Source: Lysobacter sp. K5869
GTDB taxonomy: Bacteria > Pseudomonadota > Gammaproteobacteria > Xanthomonadales > Xanthomonadaceae
Direction: 5' to 3'
DNA: 64,000 nt
NCBI RefSeq assembly: GCF_018847975.1
Contig: NZ_CP072597.1
Span: 248,001-312,000, forward strand
In this document: piece by piece, positions 48,851-57,727 of the stretch
Position numbering within the stretch: position 1 is the stretch's first letter
How the letters are laid out: every line of letters begins with the position of its first letter
Translations under genes and position numbers: made by a program
The notes under the pieces: model-generated
Told to the model about the DNA's origin: nothing
Database searches by the model: none
What the model saw: only the letters and a program-made list of their open reading frames with translations

Positions 48851-51800
48851 GCGTCGGCCTCCTCCGGCGTTTGCAGTCGTTTGGCCGCGATCAGGCTGTA
48901 CAGCACCGGCAGCACGAACAGCGCGACCAGCAAGGTCGTGCTCATGCCGCCGACCACGACCAGCGCGAACGGGCGCTGGGTCTCGCTGCCCATGCCGCTG
49001 GACAGCGCCATCGGCAACAGGCCGAACAAGGCCAGCAAGGACGCCATCAACACCGGCCGCAAGCGGTCGGCCGCGCCTTCCAGCAACGCCGGCAGCAACT
49101 CTTCGCCGGCGCGTCTTCGGTCTTCGGCCGCCGACAACACCAGCACGCCCATCAGCGAGACCTGCCCGAGCAAGGCGATGAAGCCGATCGCCGCGCTCAC
49201 CGACAGCGGGATGCCGGCCAACAGCAGCGCGAACGCGCCGCCGGTCAGCGCGAACGGCATCGTCGCCATGATCGCCAGCGCGCTGCGGCCGGAGTTCATC
49301 GCCGCGTACAACAAGCCCAGCACCAGCGCGATCGCCACCGGCACCACCAGCTTGAGCCGCTGCGCCGCGCGCTCCTGGTTCTCGAACTCGCCGCCCCATA
49401 CGAAGTAATGCCCGGCCGGCGGCTTGAGCTTGGCGTCGATGGTGGCGATGGCGTCCTTGACCGTGGAGCCCATGTCGCGGCCCTGCACGTTGAACTTCAG
49501 CGCCAGGAAGCGGATGTTGCCTTCGCGCACGATCGAGGCCACGCCGTTGCCGATCTCGATCTTGGCCAGCTGCCGCAGCGGAATCTGCGCGCCGTTCGGC
49601 GCCGGCACGGTGAGGTCGGCGATCTTGTCCTCGTCGTCGCGGCTGGGCTTGGGCAGCAGCAGGCGCACCGGCACCGGCCGCTCGCCTTCCCAGTAATCGG
49701 TGACCACGCGGCCGGCCAGCGCGGTTTCGATGGTGGCGGCGGCGGTGTCGATGGGAATGCCGGCGCGCGCGAGCGCGGCGCGGTCGAGACGGATGCGCAA
49801 CTGCGGGCTGGACACGTCGCGGTACAGATCCAGCTCGGTCACGCCCGGCACGTCCTGCAACAAGGTTTTCGCTTGTTTCAGGGTGTCGCGCATGCGCTCC
49901 AGATCGGGACCGAAGATCTTCAGCACCACCTTGCCGCGCACGCCGCTGACCGCTTCCTCGACGCTGTCCTTGATCGGCTGGGAGAAATTGAAGCGCACAC
50001 CGGGGATGCGTTCGAGCGAATCGCGCATCGCCTGGATCAGCCGCGGCTTGTCCCAGCCCGCGCGCCATTGCTCGTCCGGTTTGAGGCTGACGAAGGTCTT
50101 GAGCATGTTGACGCCTTCGTTGTCGGTGCCGTCCTCCGGCCGCCCGTGTTCGGTATGCACGGCCGAGACTTCGGGGAAGGCCAGCACGCGCTTGTGCACG
50201 TCCATCAGCAGTTCCTGGCCTTTCTCCATCGACACGCTGGCCGGCATTTCGGCGAACACGAAGATGTCGCCCTCGTCGAGTTCGGGCAGGAACTCCGAAC
50301 CCAGCCGCGCGGTGGCGACGCCGCCGGCCACCAGCAGCACCGCGGCCAGCGCCAGCGGCAACGCGCGGCGCTGCATCAGCGCGCCGAGCACGCGCTTGTA
50401 GCCATCGCGCAGCTTGGCGATCCAGCCCGGTTCGACCAGCTTGGCGTGCTCGGGCTTGAACAGCAGCGCGCACAGCGCCGGCACCACGGTCAGCGAGAAC
50501 ACCAGCGCGCCGACCAAGGCGAAGGCGTAGGTGAGCGCCAACGGCCGGAAGATGCGGCCCTCCACCGATTGCAGGGTGAACACCGGCAGCAGCGCGGCGA
50601 TGATGATCAGCATCGCGAAGAAGGTCGGACGGCCGACCGCGGTGGCCGAGCGGATCACCAGCGCGATCAGCGCCTTGCGGTTGGGCGGCCGTTCGTGGCG
50701 TATCGCGTGGATGACGTTTTCGACCAGCACCACCGCGCCGTCGACGAGGATGCCGAAGTCGATCGCGCCCATCGAAATCAGATTCGCCGGCAAGCCGAGG
50801 AAATGCAGGCCGATGAAGGCGACCAGCAGCGACAGCGGAATCACCACCGCGACCACGGCCGAGCCGGTGATCGAGCGCATGAACAGCCAAACGATGGCCA
50901 CCACCAGAATGAAGCCGTGCAGCAGGTTGTCGTGCACGGTCGAAAGCGTGTGGCCGACCAGCACGCTGCGGTCGTGCGAGGCGACGATCTTCATGCCCTC
51001 GGGCAGGATCTTGCCGTTGAGCTCCTCGACCTTTTGATGGATGCCGTCGAGCACGCGCGAGGGATTCTCGCCGCGGCGCATCAGCACCAACCCTTCGACC
51101 ACTTCCTGCTGATCGTTGTAGGCGACCGAGCCGCGGCGCGGCGTGGCGGCGAGCTTGATGCTGGCGACATCGCCCACCGTCAGCGCGGTGCCGGCGCGGT
51201 TCTTGAGCGGGATGGCCTTGATGTCCTCGACCGACTCGATGAAGCCGACGCCGCGGATGGTCAGCTCCTGATCGCCGTGGCGCAGGAAACCGCCGCCGAC
51301 GTTGAGGTTGGCCTTCTTGATCGCCTCTTCCAGGTCGCCCAGGCTCAGGCCGGCGCCGTAGAGCTTGGCCGGATCGGCCTCGACCTGCAGTTCCTTCAGA
51401 TAGCCGCCGAACGGCACCACGTCGGCCACGCCCTGCACCTGGCGCAGCACGCGGGTGACGTTCCACTGCATTTCCGAGCGCAGTTGGTACAGGTCGGCGC
51501 GGTCGCTGACTAGCCGGAAGCGATAGATCTTGCCGAGCGGCGTCGCCTCCGGAGCTAAATCGGGTACGACGCCTTGCGGCAAATCGGCCTGCGCCATGCG
51601 CTGGCTCACCAGCATCCGGGTCGAGAACGCATCCACGTCGTCGTCGAAGATCAAGGTCACCAACGACAGCCCGAACAGGCTTTCGCTGCGCAACAGCGTC
51701 ATCCCCGGGGTGCCGTTGAGCGCGCGCTCCAGCGGCACCGTCACTTGCCGCTCGATCTCCTCGGCGGCGTAGCCCGGCATCTGGGTGATGACCTGGACCT

Positions 51801-51936
51801 GGACGTTGGTGACGTCGGGATAGGCTTCGATCGGCGTCTGCAGATACGCGCGCACGCCGAACAGGGCGACGATCGCGGTCATGACCAGGATCGCGACGCG
51901 CCGATGCACGCACGCTTCGATGATGCGATTCAGCAT
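48847..51936 (-). CDS. czcA: Heavy-metal RND efflux pump (CzcA family)
   Basis: 1,029 residues, full length, 12 membrane helices with two large periplasmic loops. The proton-relay helix reads AIDFGILVDGAVVLVEN, the DFG-x3-DGA-x3-VEN signature of HME-RND pumps for divalent cations (Zn, Co, Cd, Ni) and unlike the copper/silver CusA type. Other family marks are GFILVVAIVWLFMRSITGS, RLGSEFLPELDEGDIFVFAE and FIALLGQVSLMGVLVLS. It drives metal ions from the periplasm or cytoplasm out of the cell by proton antiport with the adaptor and channel. It starts 7 bp after the adaptor stop. The exact metal cannot be fixed from sequence. Confidence 0.95.
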   Translation of the reverse strand: MLNRIIEACVHRRVAILVMTAIVALFGVRAYLQTPIEAYPDVTNVQVQVITQMPGYAAEEIERQVTVPLERALNGTPGMTLLRSESLFGLSLVTLIFDDDVDAFSTRMLVSQRMAQADLPQGVVPDLAPEATPLGKIYRFRLVSDRADLYQLRSEMQWNVTRVLRQVQGVADVVPFGGYLKELQVEADPAKLYGAGLSLGDLEEAIKKANLNVGGGFLRHGDQELTIRGVGFIESVEDIKAIPLKNRAGTALTVGDVASIKLAATPRRGSVAYNDQQEVVEGLVLMRRGENPSRVLDGIHQKVEELNGKILPEGMKIVASHDRSVLVGHTLSTVHDNLLHGFILVVAIVWLFMRSITGSAVVAVVIPLSLLVAFIGLHFLGLPANLISMGAIDFGILVDGAVVLVENVIHAIRHERPPNRKALIALVIRSATAVGRPTFFAMLIIIAALLPVFTLQSVEGRIFRPLALTYAFALVGALVFSLTVVPALCALLFKPEHAKLVEPGWIAKLRDGYKRVLGALMQRRALPLALAAVLLVAGGVATARLGSEFLPELDEGDIFVFAEMPASVSMEKGQELLMDVHKRVLAFPEVSAVHTEHGRPEDGTDNEGVNMLKTFVSLKPDEQWRAGWDKPRLIQAMRDSLERIPGVRFNFSQPIKDSVEEAVSGVRGKVVLKIFGPDLERMRDTLKQAKTLLQDVPGVTELDLYRDVSSPQLRIRLDRAALARAGIPIDTAAATIETALAGRVVTDYWEGERPVPVRLLLPKPSRDDEDKIADLTVPAPNGAQIPLRQLAKIEIGNGVASIVREGNIRFLALKFNVQGRDMGSTVKDAIATIDAKLKPPAGHYFVWGGEFENQERAAQRLKLVVPVAIALVLGLLYAAMNSGRSALAIMATMPFALTGGAFALLLAGIPLSVSAAIGFIALLGQVSLMGVLVLSAAEDRRRAGEELLPALLEGAADRLRPVLMASLLALFGLLPMALSSGMGSETQRPFALVVVGGMSTTLLVALFVLPVLYSLIAAKRLQTPEEADA

Positions 51937-51943
51937 GGCGGCC

Positions 51944-53059
51944 TCAGAGCAGCTGTTCGGCTTGGCTGTCGAGCAGCAAGGCGCCTTCGACCACCACCTT
52001 TTCGCCGGCGCGCACGCCGTCGAGCACGGTCACCCGGCCGCCGCGCGAAGCGCCGGTGCGCACCGCGCGCGCCTCGAACCGGCCGTCGCCGCGCTGCACG
52101 TAGACCACGCGCTGGCTGCCGCCCTTGATCAACACCGCGGCGACCGGAACGCTGGGCGCGGCGTCGGCGACCGCGTCCAGGCGCACCTCGACCAAGGCGC
52201 CGGGCGTCAGCGCGGGCGGGCGTTCGCCGGCGAACTTCAGATACAGCGGCAAGCGGCGCAGATCGCCGTCCACTAAAGGACCGATGCCGTCGACCGTAGC
52301 CGCGTAATCGCCGCCGGCGCCGGGCACGTGGACGCGCGCGACCGCGCCGGACCGGATCGAAGCGGCTTCGCTTTCCGGAACATCCGCGACCACCCAAAGA
52401 CGGGACGGATCGCCGATTTCCACCAGCGACGCGCCGTCGGCGGCGACCACCGCGCCGGTGTTGGCGCGAACCGACAACACCACGCCGGCGGCGGGGGCGC
52501 GCAGGACGAAACGGTCGCCGGCGCCTTGGCCGAGCAGGTGGGCCGCGCGCTCGGCGCGTTCGAGTTCGGCGCGGGCTTCGCGCACCGCCACTTGCGCTTG
52601 AAAGCGTTCCACCTCCAGGCCCACGCCCTTGCTCACCATCTCGTTCTGGCGGCGCAGCGCGTCCTGCGCCAGCGCGGTCTGCGCGCGCGCCTGCGCCAGC
52701 GAGGCTTTCGCCGACGCGGCGTCGGCGCTTTGCAAGGTCAACAAGGCCGCGCCGGCGCGCACGCTTTCGCCCGGGCGCACATCGACCGACACCACGCGCG
52801 CGGTCACCGGGCTGCCGACCGCGGTCATCGCCTGCGGCCGGAACGCGATTCGGCCCGGCAACGCGGCGCCGGCGACGCCGGAACCGGCGCCGACCGCTTC
52901 GACCTTGAGATAGTCGCCGGCCGCGACCGGCTTGTCCGCGCCTTCGCGGCCGTCGGCGTGCGCTTCGCCGCCGCCGCAACCGGACAAGCCCAGCGCCAGC
53001 GCGGCGCAAGCGGCCAGCGCGCCTAATCGCGCGCAATAAGGTTTCATCGGCAAACGCAT
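51944..53059 (-). CDS. RND efflux periplasmic adaptor (CzcB-like lipoprotein)
   Basis: 371 residues from ATG 53059 (GGAG 5 bp upstream); a GTG at 53065 and an ATG at 53047 are alternatives. Signal with lipobox LSGC, so anchored to a membrane by lipid. Then the membrane-fusion order: barrel-lipoyl half (VTARVVSVDVRPGESVRAGA), coiled-coil hairpin (ASLAQARAQTALAQDALRRQ), second lipoyl half (RAPAAGVVLSVRANTGAVVA), beta-barrel (LWVVADVPESEAASIRSG) and a C-terminal domain with SVPVAAVLIKGG. It is the first gene of the efflux operon, divergent from a two-component system, with a direct-repeat operator-like site between. Confidence 0.92.
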   Translation of the reverse strand: MRLPMKPYCARLGALAACAALALGLSGCGGGEAHADGREGADKPVAAGDYLKVEAVGAGSGVAGAALPGRIAFRPQAMTAVGSPVTARVVSVDVRPGESVRAGAALLTLQSADAASAKASLAQARAQTALAQDALRRQNEMVSKGVGLEVERFQAQVAVREARAELERAERAAHLLGQGAGDRFVLRAPAAGVVLSVRANTGAVVAADGASLVEIGDPSRLWVVADVPESEAASIRSGAVARVHVPGAGGDYAATVDGIGPLVDGDLRRLPLYLKFAGERPPALTPGALVEVRLDAVADAAPSVPVAAVLIKGGSQRVVYVQRGDGRFEARAVRTGASRGGRVTVLDGVRAGEKVVVEGALLLDSQAEQLL

Positions 53060-53114
53060 CGACACTCCATCGCCCGGCGGGCTTACTCGCGGCGCGCAGG
53101 GTAGAAACCGCGGG

Positions 53115-53131
53115 CTTACGAAGTCCTTACG
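53115..53131. promoter_or_regulatory. Direct repeat CTTACG-N5-CTTACG, likely response-regulator site
   Basis: CTTACG occurs at 53115-53120 and 53126-53131, 11 bp apart, which is the spacing of OmpR-family half-sites on one face of DNA. The layout resembles PmrA/QseB-type boxes (CTTAAG-like, N5 or N6). It lies 56-72 bp upstream of the adaptor start and about 120 bp upstream of the divergent response regulator start, so it could control both. Confidence 0.55.
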
Positions 53132-53250
53132 CCGGGTTCATGCGCGTTTTTGTTTTTGCCGCGCGGTCCTGCGATGCTTGCGTCCGCGCCGCCGCGCCCT
53201 CACTTCGCGACGGCCCCCACGATTCATTGGTGCCACTGACGGATACGGCG

Positions 53251-53952
53251 ATGAGGATCCTGCTCGTCGAAGACGACGACGCGCTGCGCGCGACTTTGCT
53301 GGAAGCGCTGCGTCAGGCCGGCTACGGCGTCGACGCGGTCGGCGACGGCGCCGCCGCCGACGCCGCGCTCGCCGCCGGCGATTACGAACTGGTCGTGCTC
53401 GATCTCGGCCTGCCCGAACTCGACGGCCTCGACGTGCTGCGCCGCGCGCGCCAACGCCAGGACCGCACCCCGGTGCTGGTGTTGACCGCGCGCGACAGCA
53501 TCGACGAACGCGTGGTCGGCCTCACCGCCGGCGCCGACGACTATTTGGTCAAACCCTTCGCGCTGCGCGAGTTGGAAGCGCGGGTCGGCGCCTTGATCCG
53601 CCGCGCCGCCGGCGGTTTGACCGAACTCAACGTCGGCCCGCTGAGCCTGGACCCGACCGGCCGCAGCGCGCGCATCGACGGCCAGCGCCTGAACCTGTCG
53701 GTGCGCGAGCTGGCCTTGCTCGAAGCGCTGATGCAGCGCGTCGGCCAGGTGGCGATCAAGAACCGCCTCGCCCAGCGCATCAGCGATTGGGACGAGGAAG
53801 TCAGCCCGAACGCGATCGAGGTCTACGTGCACCGCCTGCGCAAGAAGCTGCAGCCGCACGGCGTGCACATCCGCACCATCCACGGCCTGGGCTATCTGCT
53901 GGAACCGCCGGACGGCGAACCCGGCGACGCGGAGCCCGGCGCCGATGCTTGA
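53251..53952 (+). CDS. OmpR-family response regulator (QseB/PmrA-like)
   Basis: 233 residues. Receiver domain with acidic pocket VEDDDA, acceptor Asp51 in VLDLGLPELDG, Thr in LTARDS and Lys in VKPFAL; winged-helix domain with LSVRELALLEALMQ and VEVYVHRLRKKL-type recognition helix (IEVYVHRLRKKLQ) and IHGLGYLLE. The group is that of QseB, PmrA and TctD. It overlaps its kinase gene by 8 bp and lies opposite the metal efflux operon, which it probably controls through the CTTACG repeats. ATG 53251 fits the receiver start; longer frames upstream are not coding-like. Confidence 0.93.
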   Translation: MRILLVEDDDALRATLLEALRQAGYGVDAVGDGAAADAALAAGDYELVVLDLGLPELDGLDVLRRARQRQDRTPVLVLTARDSIDERVVGLTAGADDYLVKPFALRELEARVGALIRRAAGGLTELNVGPLSLDPTGRSARIDGQRLNLSVRELALLEALMQRVGQVAIKNRLAQRISDWDEEVSPNAIEVYVHRLRKKLQPHGVHIRTIHGLGYLLEPPDGEPGDAEPGADA

Positions 53953-55327
53953 GCGCCTGTCGCTGCGCCAGCGCCTGCTGCTGTGGCTGCTGCCGTCCAC
54001 CGCGGCGCTGACCCTGGCCTGGATCTTCGGCACCTACGCGGTCGCCCAGCATTTCGTCGGCCGGGTCTACGACTGGGCGCTGGAGGACACCGCGCGCACC
54101 CTGGCCGGACAGGTGCGGGTCGAACGCGGCCGCGCCACGGTCAACCTGCCGGCGCCGGCGCTGCGCATGCTCGAATTCGACGAATTCGATCAGATCTATT
54201 TCAGCGTCACCGATCCGCAGGGCCGCCCGCTCGCCGGCAACCGCTCGCTGCCCGCGCCGCCGGACAACGGCAACGACGCGCCGCGCGTGCGCTTCTACCT
54301 CGACGACGGCGACGGCGCGCCGCTGCGGCTGGTGCAGTACCGCATGCGCGGCGACGGCAGCCTCGCGGTGTACGTGCGGGTCGCCGAAACCTTGCACAAG
54401 CGCAAGAATCTGGCGCGCGAGATGATGGTCTACATGCTCGGCTCGCAGTTGCTGTTCCTGGCCGGGATCGTGTTCCTGGTCTGGTACGGCGTCGGCCGCG
54501 GCATCGCGCCGCTCAACCGCGTGCGCGACGCCATCGCTCGGCGCACCCATGAAGACCTCAGTCCGCTCGACGAGCGCGGCCTGCCTTCGGAAGTGCAGCA
54601 ACAGGTCCACGTCATCAACGAACTGATGGCGCGGCTGGCGCATACGCTGTCGATGCAGCGCAATTTCGTCGCCGACGCCACCCATCAGCTGCGCACGCCG
54701 ATCGCGGTGCTGCGCACCCAAACCGAACTGGCGCGCCGCGCTCCGGACGGCGAGGCCTTGCGCGCGCTGCTCGCGCAGATGGACGCCGCGACCTTGCGCC
54801 TGTCGCGTCTGGCCACCCAGCTGTTGAGCCTGAGCCGCGCCGAACTCGGCCGCGCCGACGCGCTGAGCTTCGCCGATCTGGACGTGGCCGAACTGGTCGA
54901 GGACACCGTCGCCGCCTTGGTGCCGGCGGCGCTGGCCAAGCGCATCGAACTGCAGGTCGGCATCGATCCGGACCTGCCGCAGCTGCACGCCGACCGGCAA
55001 CTGCTGCACGAGCTGCTGGCCAACCTGATCGACAACGCGATCCGCTACACCCCGGCCGGCGGCCGCATCGAAGTCGAAGCGCGCCGCCACGGCGCGGCGC
55101 TGCGCCTGACCGTGACCGACGACGGCCCGGGCATCCCGGAGAGCGAGCGCGAGCGCGTGGTCGAGCGTTTCTGCCGCGGCGGCAAGGCCGACTCGGACGG
55201 CAGCGGCCTGGGGCTGGCGATCGCGCGCGAAATCGCGGCGCTGCACGGCGGCGCGTTGACGCTGGAATCTTCGCCGCATCCCAGCGGCTTGCGCGCGACG
55301 GTGGAGATCGGACCCGCGAACGGTTGA
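53945..55327 (+). CDS. Sensor histidine kinase (QseC/TctE-like)
   Basis: 460 residues. Membrane helix 1 (about 11-33), a periplasmic sensor of the 2CSK type (about 34-160; DWALEDTARTLAGQVRVERG, IYFSVTDPQGRPLAGNR), membrane helix 2 (about 162-182), HAMP-like linker, the phosphorylation site His247 in NFVADATHQLRTPIAVLR, and an ATPase domain with NLIDNAIRYTPAGG, DDGPGIP and GSGLGLAIAREIA. Partner of the overlapping response regulator. Acidic residues in the sensor (LEFDEFDQ, DDGDG) might bind metal ions, in line with the divergent efflux pump; that is inference. Confidence 0.93.
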   Translation: MLERLSLRQRLLLWLLPSTAALTLAWIFGTYAVAQHFVGRVYDWALEDTARTLAGQVRVERGRATVNLPAPALRMLEFDEFDQIYFSVTDPQGRPLAGNRSLPAPPDNGNDAPRVRFYLDDGDGAPLRLVQYRMRGDGSLAVYVRVAETLHKRKNLAREMMVYMLGSQLLFLAGIVFLVWYGVGRGIAPLNRVRDAIARRTHEDLSPLDERGLPSEVQQQVHVINELMARLAHTLSMQRNFVADATHQLRTPIAVLRTQTELARRAPDGEALRALLAQMDAATLRLSRLATQLLSLSRAELGRADALSFADLDVAELVEDTVAALVPAALAKRIELQVGIDPDLPQLHADRQLLHELLANLIDNAIRYTPAGGRIEVEARRHGAALRLTVTDDGPGIPESERERVVERFCRGGKADSDGSGLGLAIAREIAALHGGALTLESSPHPSGLRATVEIGPANG

Positions 55328-55425
55328 GCGCGGCTGCGCGGCAAGATGCGAACTTCGTCGCAAGACCGCGCATCTGCGCAAACGAATGTGTCCGCCGCCG
55401 GTTTCGTTCTGCGTTTTACGCCACA

Positions 55426-55455
55426 GCCGCTTGCGGAAGCGCGGCAAGTTTTTTT
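55426..55455 (+). terminator. Probable intrinsic terminator after the two-component operon
   Basis: A CGCTT-GCGG-AAGCG hairpin (55428-55441) flanked by GCC/GGC is followed after a few bases by a run of seven T. It lies about 100 bp after the kinase stop. Confidence 0.5.
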
Positions 55456-55557
55456 CTGCGCCGGACATCCGCGCGAAAAATCGCGTGTAAGAATGACCCA
55501 CTGCGCAGTACACAAAAAATGCGCTCAGTAGACTCGAAACCCTAGAGAGGGCATTCG

Positions 55558-57612
55558 ATGGATTATCTGAAGGCGCTGGCGGCGCTCGGTCTGTGGCCCG
55601 CGATCTACCCCGTGGGTGCCGCCGCTCTGGCCTTCGCCGGCGAATCCGCGCATCGGCTTCGCTTCCATCCCTTGCTCGCGCTCGGCGTCGGCAGCGCGCT
55701 GGCGACTTTGCTGTTGATGTTGCTGGCGCGCATCGGCGCCTTCGTTCCCACCGTCATCGGCGCCTGCGGCTGGGTCGTGCTGGCGCTGTGGTGCTGGCGC
55801 GAGCGCGTTTGGACGCGGCTCGCCGACGCGTTCGCCCGCGCGCGCGACGATTTTTTCCGCCATGCCGGCGCCGCGCTCGCGGTGACCGCGATCGTCGCCA
55901 CGGCCGGCTACTTCTACGCGATGTATCCCAAGGAAAGCCTGCTGGGCGAGCGCGACGAAGGCATCTACGCGCAGCACGCCCTGCATTTGCTGCGCACCGG
56001 CGGCTCGGTCGTCGACCTGAGCGCGCTGGGCATCGCGGCGGAACCGGCGGTGCAAGCGGTCGGACGCGGCCAAGCGCCCGAGTTGCCCGGCATCTATCCC
56101 ACCGGCCAACGCTGGACTTACCAGTTTTCCGCCGCCACGCCCGCGTGGATGGCGATGCTCGCCGCGCCGCTGGGGCCGCAAGGCATTTTCCGCTTCAACG
56201 CCCTGCTCGGCGCGCTCAACTGCATCGCGTTCTACTGCCTGTTGCGGCGCTTGCTGCCGGCGCGCGCGCGCGCCTGGGCGGTGCCGGCGTTGGCGGTGTT
56301 CGCGTTTCAGCCGGCGCAGGTCTGGGTGTCGCGCAATACCTTGAGCGAACCGCTGTGCGCGTGGTTCCTCGCGGTCGGCCTGTTCGCCGCCAGCGTCGCG
56401 GTCGGCCGGCGGTCGCGCCGGTTGGGGCTCGTCGCCGGCGCGCTGATCGGCATGGGCTGTTTCGTGCGCATCGACGCGATCGTGTTCGCGCTCGCGGCCG
56501 CCGCGGCCGGCTTGGCGACGGTCGCGCTGGACCGCGCCGCGCGGCAACCGCGCGCGGCCGCGGTGTTGGGCGAAGCCGCGTTCGGCTGTTACCTCGCGAC
56601 CGCGCTGGCGATGGGCTATTTCCTCGCGTGCGTGCAGCCCTACCTGCTCGGTCTGGCCGATCTGGTGGTGGCCGCGACGGTGGCGACGGTGGCCTGCGCC
56701 TTTCTCGCCCACGCCGCCGCGAACGCGCCGGCGCTGCGCCTGCGCGGCGCGACGGCGGCGCGGCTGGCCTGGCCAGCGGCCGCGGCGATGGCGGCGCTGT
56801 TCGTCTACGCGCTGTGGATCCGCCCGCACGTGCAGCCGTACGCCGTGATCGAATCCAAGCTGGTGCCGCAATTGAACGGCAACCGCGATTACCGCGAAAC
56901 CAGCCTGCTCAGCGTCGCGGCGTACCTGTCGTGGCCGACGGTCTTGGCCGCGGGCCTGGGCGCGGCGCTGGCGGCGCGCGCGCTGTTCGCCGGCCGGTTG
57001 TCGCCGGCGCGGGCGTGGATCCTGGTGTTCCTGCTGGTTCCGACCGTGGTCTATCTGTGGCGGCCGATGGTCTCGCCCGATCACATCTGGGCCTCGCGGC
57101 GCTGGCTCCCGGCGGTGTTTCCCGCCTGCATCGCGCTGGCCGCGTTCGGCGCCGCGCGCCTGAGCCGCTGGGCGGCGCCGGAGCGGCTGCCGGCGCAGAC
57201 CGCGCTGTTCGCGCTGGCGCTGGCCGCGAGCCTGTTGTGGCAGCAACGCGACACGCTGCGCTTGCGCGAGGACGCCGGGCTGGTCGCCCAGATCGGCGCC
57301 ATCGCCGAGCGCCTGCCGCGCGACCGGCCGACCTATGTGATCGGTTCCCCGCAGCTGGCGAGCGCCCTGCTCAGCGGCTTCGGCGTCCCGGCGGTGCAGC
57401 CGCCGCCGGCGACCTGGGGCGACGCGGGACGCTACTGCCCGGCGCAAGGCGACTGCTGGATGGTCGTGCCCAAGGCCGATCCGGTCGCCGGCGCCGCGTT
57501 CGACCAAACATTGCCGCTGCGCCGGCTGCGCCGCGTTACTTCGTTAGAGCCGCTCGCTCACGGCACCTACGAGGAAGCCGGCGAATGGCGGGTGGTCCGG
57601 CTCGCGCGCTGA
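55558..57612 (+). CDS. Polytopic GT-C type glycosyltransferase-like membrane protein
   Basis: 684 residues with about 12 hydrophobic helices. The first extracytoplasmic loop carries LLGERDEGIYAQHAL with the Asp133-Glu134 pair typical of GT-C transferases such as ArnT and protein mannosyltransferases, which take sugars from polyprenyl phosphate donors. The C-terminal part (about 565-684) is soluble, with paired cysteines (RYCPAQGDCW). It is the first gene of a run with a GT2 polyprenyl-phosphate-type transferase, a GT4 transferase and a flippase-like protein, which fits transfer of a lipid-linked sugar outside the inner membrane. Ribosome site GAGAGGG. The acceptor is unknown. Confidence 0.82.
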   Translation: MDYLKALAALGLWPAIYPVGAAALAFAGESAHRLRFHPLLALGVGSALATLLLMLLARIGAFVPTVIGACGWVVLALWCWRERVWTRLADAFARARDDFFRHAGAALAVTAIVATAGYFYAMYPKESLLGERDEGIYAQHALHLLRTGGSVVDLSALGIAAEPAVQAVGRGQAPELPGIYPTGQRWTYQFSAATPAWMAMLAAPLGPQGIFRFNALLGALNCIAFYCLLRRLLPARARAWAVPALAVFAFQPAQVWVSRNTLSEPLCAWFLAVGLFAASVAVGRRSRRLGLVAGALIGMGCFVRIDAIVFALAAAAAGLATVALDRAARQPRAAAVLGEAAFGCYLATALAMGYFLACVQPYLLGLADLVVAATVATVACAFLAHAAANAPALRLRGATAARLAWPAAAAMAALFVYALWIRPHVQPYAVIESKLVPQLNGNRDYRETSLLSVAAYLSWPTVLAAGLGAALAARALFAGRLSPARAWILVFLLVPTVVYLWRPMVSPDHIWASRRWLPAVFPACIALAAFGAARLSRWAAPERLPAQTALFALALAASLLWQQRDTLRLREDAGLVAQIGAIAERLPRDRPTYVIGSPQLASALLSGFGVPAVQPPPATWGDAGRYCPAQGDCWMVVPKADPVAGAAFDQTLPLRRLRRVTSLEPLAHGTYEEAGEWRVVRLAR

Positions 57613-57727
57613 GGCGCGGCCCGGCGCAAACGTCCCTTCGCGTTTTCGTTCTGAGTTTTCGTTAGCCCCGTCCGAACGATCGACAGCCTGCGGCGCAGCG
57701 ACGCCGCGACCGACAGGAGATCGCCCG

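Noticed and set aside
48871..51513. An 880-codon plus-strand frame opposite the RND pump
   Set aside because: His/Gln/Arg-rich shadow product; the pump frame is complete and conserved.
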